Shown here one piece after another: positions 1 through 8,300 of a stretch of DNA of 20,039 nt (within the stretch, counting starts at the first letter, position 1; every line of letters starts with the position of its first letter). The stretch comes from a virus: the IMG/VR virus record IMGVR_UViG_3300021425_003593, positions 1 to 20,039 of that record. One strand, 5' to 3'. Position numbers and translations under genes: made by a program. The notes under the pieces were generated by a model that was not told the origin of the DNA, did not search any database, and saw only the letters and a list, made by a program, of their open reading frames with translations.

Positions 1-1
1 T

Positions 2-34
2 GGAAGTGAAATTTATTTCTACCGAATAAGATAG
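2..34 (+). CDS. C-terminal tail of an upstream gene (partial)
   Basis: Frame 2 is open from the left edge and reads GSEIYFYRIR followed by TAG at 32-34. It is on the same strand and just ahead of the gp25-like gene, so it is probably the end of the preceding operon gene. Ten codons are too few to identify it, and a chance open stretch of this length is easily possible. Confidence 0.35.
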   Translation, partial: GSEIYFYRIR

Positions 35-41
35 ATAAATA
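34..41 (+). promoter_or_regulatory. Possible T4-type late promoter (GATAAATA)
   Basis: GATAAATA differs at one base from the T4 late-promoter octamer TATAAATA and lies 21 bases upstream of the gp25-like start. A second similar string, TATAAATG at 58-65, overlaps the start codon and could not supply a usual leader. In an AT-rich genome such strings arise by chance, so this is only a candidate. No strong Shine-Dalgarno sequence is visible ahead of the start at 63. Confidence 0.3.
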
Positions 42-62
42 ATTATACGGATTTTCTTATAA

Positions 63-440
63 ATGTCACGTTTTTCAGATATAGATTTAAAATTTATACC
101 ACATCCTATAACTCGTAAAGTTAATAATCTTGATGCGAAGTCTGCTATTTTTCGGTCATTGAATCATATTTTATTTACAAGAAAAGGTGAAAGGTTATAT
201 AATAATTCATTTGGTGTTGGTATACAAGATTATATATTTGAAATCAATAACTTTGTTCTTCAAGACAATATAAAAACTGAAATAAAAACTCAAATAGCAA
301 ATTTTGAACCAAGAATAATATTAGAGGACTTTCTTTTAGTAGAAGATTTGCATAACATTGAAATTTCAATATATTTTCGTTTAAAATCAGAACCTTCAGA
401 ACTACTTGTTTTTGAAAAAACACTCAAACGAATAAGATAA
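63..440 (+). CDS. 25: Baseplate wedge protein, gp25-like
   Basis: The 125-residue product matches T4 gp25 (132 residues) in size and character. In T4, gp25 belongs to the baseplate wedge and is the family that helps nucleate the tail sheath. Visible support is the EPR tripeptide in NFEPRIILEDF (about residues 80-90), a motif conserved across gp25-type sheath initiators, followed by an alternating beta-strand pattern ending in a basic tail. The N-terminal half has the usual conserved block around AIFRSLNHILFTRKGERLY. The stop codon is immediately followed by the ATG of the gp6-like gene, with no spacer, which suggests translational coupling. Like gp6 it should be an intracellular virion-assembly protein made late in infection. 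The family assignment is firm; no oddities were seen. Confidence 0.85.
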   Translation: MSRFSDIDLKFIPHPITRKVNNLDAKSAIFRSLNHILFTRKGERLYNNSFGVGIQDYIFEINNFVLQDNIKTEIKTQIANFEPRIILEDFLLVEDLHNIEISIYFRLKSEPSELLVFEKTLKRIR

Positions 441-2327
441 ATGGCAAAGATACCTCCAGAAAATATTAATGAACTTGACTTTAACGAGATTCGTGATAAT
501 TTTTTGTCTTTTGTCAAAAATAATTCTGAATTTAAGAACTATGATTTTGAAGCTTCAGGTTTAAATTTTCTTGTTGACCTTCTTTCATATAATACACAAT
601 ATACAGGATTTTACTTAAATCAAGTAGCAAGTGAAATGTTTTTAGATACTGCTCAAAAAAGAAAAAATGCAGTATCTCATGCCAAACAAATGGGATATAC
701 TGCTAACTCAAAAAAAGCAGCAATAGCAGATATAACATTTCGTCTAACAAATACTCAAAATTTATCAGGTACGATTACAATACCAAGATACACTCTATTC
801 TATGGTAAAAATAGTGTAGGTGAAGTATATCCATTCATGTCATGGAATACAGTTACTCTTCATCAATCAAATCAATTTACTGCTGAACTGAATTTAATTC
901 AGGGTCAATTTGTAAAACAGCAAATTACAATTAATAATTTACTACTTGAGAAAAAATATAAATTAGAAAGTCCTGATGTTGACCTAGACAATTTAGACAT
1001 TTATATCAAGAAAGACCGTTTTGCTAAAAGAGAACAATATAAACAAGTTTATGATATTACACTTTTAAATAAAGAATCAAAAGTTTTTTATATTGAACAA
1101 GATTATGATCAAAAATATCAAATTATATTTGGTGATGGTGTTCTTGGAAGAGAAGCTGAAAATAATGAAATTATTGAGGCTGAGTATATTATTACAACCG
1201 GTTCAAAAGGTAATGGTTGTGTTACTTTTGATATAGCAGACCGGGCAATCTTACCTACTACTTATGTAATTGTAACTAAACAATTTTCTTCACAAGGTAC
1301 AGAAGAAGAAAACATTGAAACAATACGACATAACTCCCGAAGATTATTTTTAAGTCAAAATCGTTCAGTAACTGAAAGAGATACTGAAGTTCAAATACTT
1401 CGCTACTTTCCTTTTATTGATTCTCTTGCTGTGTGGGGTGGAGAAAAAAATACACCACCTATGTATGGAACTGTCTATTGTGCAGTCAAACCAAAAAATC
1501 GTGGTCTACTTACCATTGATGAAAAAGAATTTATCATTAGTCGTCTTGAGCAATTAAATGTAATTACAATTGTTCCTAAAATTGTAGATCCGGAATATAT
1601 TTATTTAAAATTAGATGCCCGAGTAATTTATAATTCAGTTCACTTAAACATGAGTCAACTTGAAGTAATTGATTTAGTAAAAAATAAAACTATTACATAT
1701 GCTAAAGAAAAATTATTAAAGTTTAATAGGTCGTTTCAATTAGCCAATTTAACAAATGAAATAAATGACTTGAATGAATATTTTATGGGAACAACTGTAA
1801 AAGTAAGAGTATATCAAAAACGAGATATTCGAATAGGTGTTGGTAAGTATTATAATATTGATTTCAATGGTAAAATTGATAAAGAGACTCTCGTAACAAC
1901 ACAATTTGTTTATAATGATGCTAAGGGAAATCCTATATCAAATTGTTATTTGAAAGAAAGTGGAGAAAAGGTTGAAGAAGAAGCAGAACTTTCTCGGTAC
2001 GCTACAAAAGCAGTTCGAAAAAGCGAAAAATATAATATCGATATCGCTTTTGATTTAAATGGTACACCAAAAATTTTATATAAAGGTATTGGTAAAGTAG
2101 ATTATGAATCTGGCATTTTAGAACTTGAGGGGTTTTCTCCAGTCTTTGTTCAAAACAATTCAACTGAAATGATTTTTGAATTTGGTACAAGTGAATATTT
2201 ATTAGTACCTAAAAAAGATCAAATTTTTTCAATTACAATCGATGATGTAATTGTTGATCCAAGACCGTTTGTAGACAAATTAGCAACATCATCATCACTC
2301 GAAAAAGCAAGTTTATTTGACTCATGA
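441..2327 (+). CDS. 6: Baseplate wedge protein, gp6-like (Baseplate_J type)
   Basis: The 628-residue product is close in length to T4 gp6 (660 residues), which dimerises to join wedges into the baseplate ring. The N-terminal block around residues 50-95 (LLSYNTQYTGFYLNQVASEM, then AQKRKNAVSHAKQMGY) is typical of gp6 homologues in T4-like phages. IIFGDGVLGR near residue 231 matches the FGDG motif of Baseplate_J-like proteins. The central part (about 260-480) contains the usual SRRLF and ERDTEVQILRYFP segments. The gene starts directly after the gp25-like stop, and its TGA overlaps the ATG of the giant gene (ATGA at 2324-2327), so the three are probably translationally coupled. The gene is complete and in frame throughout. 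Confidence 0.88.
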   Translation: MAKIPPENINELDFNEIRDNFLSFVKNNSEFKNYDFEASGLNFLVDLLSYNTQYTGFYLNQVASEMFLDTAQKRKNAVSHAKQMGYTANSKKAAIADITFRLTNTQNLSGTITIPRYTLFYGKNSVGEVYPFMSWNTVTLHQSNQFTAELNLIQGQFVKQQITINNLLLEKKYKLESPDVDLDNLDIYIKKDRFAKREQYKQVYDITLLNKESKVFYIEQDYDQKYQIIFGDGVLGREAENNEIIEAEYIITTGSKGNGCVTFDIADRAILPTTYVIVTKQFSSQGTEEENIETIRHNSRRLFLSQNRSVTERDTEVQILRYFPFIDSLAVWGGEKNTPPMYGTVYCAVKPKNRGLLTIDEKEFIISRLEQLNVITIVPKIVDPEYIYLKLDARVIYNSVHLNMSQLEVIDLVKNKTITYAKEKLLKFNRSFQLANLTNEINDLNEYFMGTTVKVRVYQKRDIRIGVGKYYNIDFNGKIDKETLVTTQFVYNDAKGNPISNCYLKESGEKVEEEAELSRYATKAVRKSEKYNIDIAFDLNGTPKILYKGIGKVDYESGILELEGFSPVFVQNNSTEMIFEFGTSEYLLVPKKDQIFSITIDDVIVDPRPFVDKLATSSSLEKASLFDS

Positions 2328-5300
2328 CAACTCCTAAAGATCTAATCGAGAGCCAACTTCCTGGTTACTTTCTCGAGCAATACCCACAATTTGCCGAGTT
2401 TGTCCGAGAGTATTATAATTTTCTTGAATCATCAGTTCTAGTTCTTGATCAAATAAAGAATGTTCAAGAAGGTGATTTTATCTATGGTTCTCTTTCAAAA
2501 GCAAAGGGAGTTGTAAAAACAGTTACACCAGATCGAATTTATTTTGATTACTTAACTAAAGATAATCAATTCTATAAAGATGAAGTAATTGTAAACGGAA
2601 CTTCAGGTGAAATATATTTTATACGTTCTCTGTATAAAAATATCTATCAATACATCGCAGACATTGAAGAAAATTCAGTCTATCAAACTACACTCACTCT
2701 TTTCAAAAAATATTTTCATAAAAATGTTTCTTTAGACCATAGTATTTTTCGTAAACTAGATCCTAAAACTCTTACGAAAAAAATTCTTGACTATTACAAA
2801 AAAAGAGGAACAGAAAATTCATACTATTGGTTTTTTCGAATATTTTTTGATGAACCAATTGACTTATATTTTCCCAAAGTTGATATCCTAAAATTATCTG
2901 ATAGTGGTTATTATCGTGAAAATTTAGTTGCGATTAAAAACCACGACACACCATCTCAACTTTCCCAAAAAAGAATATACGGTACATCATCAAAAGCCTC
3001 AGCAATATGTCGTAAGATTATTTCGGCTTCAAATAATGGTGTGGTTAGTATGTACATGGATCTTGTGTATTTGAATGGAAAATTTACTGCTGGTGAAAAA
3101 GTCAATATATTTGATATGACAACTGGTGAAAAAGTAACCGAAGTAATTATTGACTTTTCAGTTACTGACCTAAAAATAGCTGATGGTGGTATTGGACATG
3201 AAGTTGGTGATGAATTTAGATTTGCTGATGGACGAGCAAGAGTTACAAAACTTGAAGAATATTCAATTACAAAGATGACGATTGAAGATCCTGGTATTTG
3301 TTATGCTCTTGGTGATGAAGTCATTTTTGAAAATGATTTTACTGGAGCGACAAAATTTGCTAAAGCTCATGTTTCAGCAATCTATAAAGACCCATCTCTG
3401 ACAACTTTTTTCAATAGTCAATTCAATAAAATAAAGAATCATGAGTTATCAAAATTTGCTCATGTAAAATTAGATGATCCTTTGTTTTCTAATGCTACAC
3501 AACCTGCTAAAGATTCTACACTTAATCAAATTCTTCCTGCTTCAATGTTTCCAGCTTATGAAGTTGGACAAATTCAAGAGATTACATTTGAAGATTCTGG
3601 ACTTGATTATAAATTTGCGCCACCAGCTTATGTAAATTCATCAATTCAAGAAGCTCAGACAATGCTTGTCTTTGATTTGTTATTAGATGATAGTGATGCA
3701 AATAATGATTTTATTGTTACAAATACAACAATTGAATTATCTGGTGCTGGAACAAATCTAAACAATGATGCTTACTATATTGGCGATGTGTCTGTTACAA
3801 ATAGTATGATTCTACTTCCGGGCCTTTTAGCAGAAGATCATATTGCTAAAAGATTTGCTTCCCAAAGGTCAATGGCTGATTTAGAAAATGATGCGATATT
3901 CACTTTTACTGATACTGGTGGAAATGTTCGTACCTGTAAAATTGTAGATTTAGTAAATGTACAACCTCTCAGTGATACCGCAAAAATAACGGCACATTTA
4001 GGTGATGGTGTAGCTGGTCTTGAGATTTTAGAACCTGCTCTTCAGAAGGGACGAAACTTAACACCTTTCTTTTTCAATGCGCCCGAAACTAAGAATTTTA
4101 GCAATCCTCTAAGAGAACCAAATTATCTCCGTTGTCAGCACGGCTTGACGTTTGAAGTTGAACCTGTATTTGACGTTCATCATCGTCCTTATGAAGAATA
4201 TCGTAACAATCAAAGTATGCTATCTTCTGATAAGTATTTCTTTGACAACTATTATTATCAATGGTATTCTTATGAAATCATTACAAAAATACCAGCAACA
4301 GCAATCGAACCGCTTCTTCTTGACGAACTTCATCCAGCAGGTTTCTTAGCTTTCATTCGCAATCGTTTTGATTCTGAATTTAGGCTTCGATTTATGAATT
4401 TTGAAATGCCTGAGATTGAAATTGAATCACAAGGCTACTGCCATTCTGTAATTTATCCTCATATGGAACAAGAATGGGAAAGATTTGGAGAACTTACTGT
4501 TAGTCAAATATTACAGCCTGAACTTGAAACCGATCTAATGCAGTATGAAGTTGTCAAAGCAAAAGAATATACTGAAATTGATGTTGATGGTATAGCTGAT
4601 ATCTATCGAGCTTTCAAGTATTTTATTGATGATACTGTAATACCTCCGCATTGGTCAGGTGTTCGTAGACCTTGGAAATTTGATAACCGTGACGTAGGGT
4701 TTGGTACAAGAATAGGTAATAATTCAAGGCGCTCAATTGTTCAGAGAACTGTATCAGAAGAACAAGTTCTAATTGCGAATACACATCGTAGTCTTGATGA
4801 AGAATTTGATGATTATATGAGTGACTTATCAGAGCCTCACATTTCAACCAATAGTGCTGTCTATGACCTATTGATGGCCACACAATCTTGGACAAAACTG
4901 ATTAATGTAGAAGACAGAGCAAACTGGATCGCACAAACAATTGGAACTCGTTCGGGTCCAATTGAAACAATGGCAGATAAGACAATTCACCAACATCGTG
5001 TTTGGATTGATGACCTCAAAACATATATTTCAGGAACAAACATTGGTGGTATGATCATTGCGAGAGATCCATTTCTATCACCAATTACATCTGCGAATAC
5101 ACTAGGTGCTACATTTGATTCAGATAATGTTCAGATGGCAAACTCATTGGCTGATTTCTCACAGTCAATCTTCACCGCAGCCGCTGATTTTAGTTCTTCA
5201 GACTTAACTTTAGATAGTGGAAATATTGGATTTAGTTTTGCTCGACAAACCGCTTTCATGCCAGTTGTAACTGGTAACTCACTGTCAAAACAAGGTGCTT

Positions 5301-8300
5301 ATTTACCTGATGCTGAAATTCTAACAGAAAACGGTTGGGTTCAATTTCAAAATTTAGAGTATGGTGTCAAAGTTGCTGAAGTGCGAGCCGATGGTATTGT
5401 AAAATATACAGAACCTTCTGAAGTCTATTCAACTCATTTTGAAGGAAATATTTACACATATACTGATGGTTCAACCTTTTCAATTACAGTAATCTCAGAT
5501 CAAGAACTAGCTTTAAGTGATACACATGACCTTTTATATAAGAAAAAATCAAGTGACATCAATCTCTCAAGAACTTCTGATGGTATAGCAATTGTAGATG
5601 ATACAATCGTTGAAGCTGGTAAAAGTCCCATCGCAGGTAAAATTCCAGTCAAAAATACTGTAAAGGTAATCAAAAGTAGATATTCAGGACCTCTATTTTG
5701 TGTGATGATTAATAACTTTGAAGGCTTTGCTAAGATGCCAACAGAGGCTACTGAAGTTGATATGGATGAACTTGAATTACACTATATTATTGATAACAGT
5801 TATACTTTACCGGAAATATACACTGATGAAAGTAAACGAGTAAGTGAAGAAAACTTTTCAGTTGACCTTGAATATAATCAAAATTTTATATTGCCCGTTT
5901 ATATGGAGCCAATTGTTTTTGATTATCAAAATCCAGAAGGGTTGGCTCTTCATGGGAATACAGCAAATGAATCAAATTATACACTGACTACAACCACTCT
6001 TGATGCTAATACATTAAATTATTCCCAAGATCATTATCATAGAATTCGCAATCCTTATCCGGAGGTGGCAGCGACCGAAATTTTTTTTTTGATAAGAGAC
6101 CAGAAGAGCGCCACCGGGGTTCCCTACGGCCTGGTGCCATCGATAGTGGCCTTGCCCAAAACAATGTCCCCGTCACTTGAACATGTTATTCTTGCCCGCC
6201 CTGACGTTAACATTTCACTCATACAAGATCGAGAAATAACTGTTGATTATGGAGGAGAAATCTTTCATTACTCCAATACAACCAACACGTATTTCTCAAA
6301 CTTAGGATTTGAGTCCTTTCAATTTTCCACTGTTGATATTGATGAAAGTTTCAAATGCGCTCCTGTACATGTAAAGGGTGTGCCAGAATCTCAACTCACC
6401 ATTGATATGTCAAAAAATTATTTTGAATTGGATGCGAATAATCATAATCGGCCAATTCAAAAAATTGTAATTGAAAATGTTCAATATAATCAAGCAAATG
6501 TAAGTACTTCAATTATACACACTGACCAACATTTATTTCATGATTGGCAAAGAAATTATAGTGTACTTGTTCATGAAGGTGAAAGTGCCAATGTTACAAT
6601 TCTTGGGTTTGAACAACAGGACCGCAATAAAGTATCTCTATTATCTTTTGAAACATGGATAAAAGCAAATGAAAAAACAGATATCAATGGCAGACCCATT
6701 ACATATTCAAAGGTAAATCTTTATAACATTGAACATTATGAATTACCTGAAGTAATTTCTTTTGTTGAAACAAGAAGAATTGAACATTATCCATTAGATG
6801 AAAGAATAAACATCAATCCATTAGCAATGGATCCTGATGCTTTGAATGATCCAAGAAATCGTGATGGGAATTTAATTTTAGATACCAAAATCAACGCATT
6901 TCAAAGAAGTGGTCATCATGGTAAGTTAATGTTTCCCTATGGCTTTAACTCAATATATGCCAAGTTTGATGAAAATCATTCCTTCTTTGATTTAGATACA
7001 ATTTATTATCAGCCGGGTGAACTTGAAGTAGCAATCAAAGTAGATTTTATTAACATTACAAATGTAAATGATTTTAAACTCAATGCTGTTTTTGATGAAA
7101 ATGATTTTTATGTTTTAGGTGAGTTAGTAGTTGATCCAAATATTGAAACAAATATTTATTTTGCTGCTGACAATATGAATGTTCAGAATGCTGTTGCTAC
7201 TTACCAAAGAAATTATACATTTGATTATAGTCAATATGATTTATATAATCGTCAAGAATTTATGGTTGAGTTAAGTAATCTTGATGGAACATCTTCAAGT
7301 TATTGGATAGTTGAACAAGAACGTGAATTTGAAATGCCTGTTGACGCAACAATATGGATGCCAGATGAATTTATTTTTGACAGAGAATTATTGAGTCATG
7401 TATTTGCTTATGGTGAAAGACCACCTTTACCTTTATTTGGTGATACTCCATTTGTATTTGATAGTAAAGAATATGCATTTGACCGAGGGTATTTTTATCC
7501 ACACAAAGGACTTACTTTCTGGGATAAAACAAATTTCATGGCTAAAATTGAAATGCCTCTTCTTGAAAATTGGTTTCACTGGGATAATGAACTCAAAAGA
7601 GAAAATATAAAAATCAAAAGTACTTTGATTAGTGGTGGAATTGATCCTGTCTTCTCCTATGAAAAACATAAAACAGATACAGCAAATAATATAAAAACAG
7701 TATTAGATTATGACCTTGAAAAGCATATTGGAAATCGTTGGTTATATTTTGATTTTGATAAACAAATTCGTAATGAATATACAGACTGGACTAACAAGGT
7801 ATTTGATCCCTGGTTGAAAGCACGAAGTAAGTCTTGGCTTGGTGATACAATACCTTCAGTCTCTGCTTATCATGAACCGACAATTTATTTGGCGCCAATG
7901 GAAAAGAAAATTCCAATGGTTGAATATGTTGAAACAGGATTAGAAGGAAACACAAACTTTATTGATAGCACAATTAATGATGACATTTATAATTATGCGA
8001 TTGAACATTTTCATGTTGAAGACCGTAATCCTTATTTTCAAACAACAGATATTATTGAGCCTTGGGTAAGAACAAGAATTTATGATTGGTTCAATAGTAA
8101 GTTTACTGATTACTTTGGTGATAAAATTCCAAGTGTTTCAGTTCTTTCTCATCCTAAAATTTTCACAGCAAATAATTATGTTGTAGATTTTGGATATGAA
8201 GCAACAACTACGATCTATTTCCCTAATACAACTTTCTTAGACGCAACTCCTGTTTTCACTGAAAGTGTTTTCGATGTAAAAACTAAACTTGCGATACCAA

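Noticed and set aside
4623-4895. Antisense and off-frame open stretches of 60-98 codons within the large genes
   Set aside because: They lie wholly inside well-supported coding sequence, show low-complexity composition without family motifs, and have no ribosome sites; the same holds for similar ones at 9009-9260, 11709-12005 and 13171-13377.
5294-5740. Active intein in the giant protein
   Set aside because: The first-residue nucleophile, block B histidine and C-terminal His-Asn plus nucleophile are not present, so splicing is not expected.
6064-6115. Intrinsic terminator at the T10 run inside the giant gene
   Set aside because: The only inverted repeat (GGTGGC/GCCACC) flanks the T run instead of preceding it, and no stable stem ends just before the T tract.
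6043-6180. Frameshift or separate small gene in the GC-rich patch
   Set aside because: The giant frame is uninterrupted on both sides and the alternative frame has no start with a ribosome site; kept as an anomaly only.
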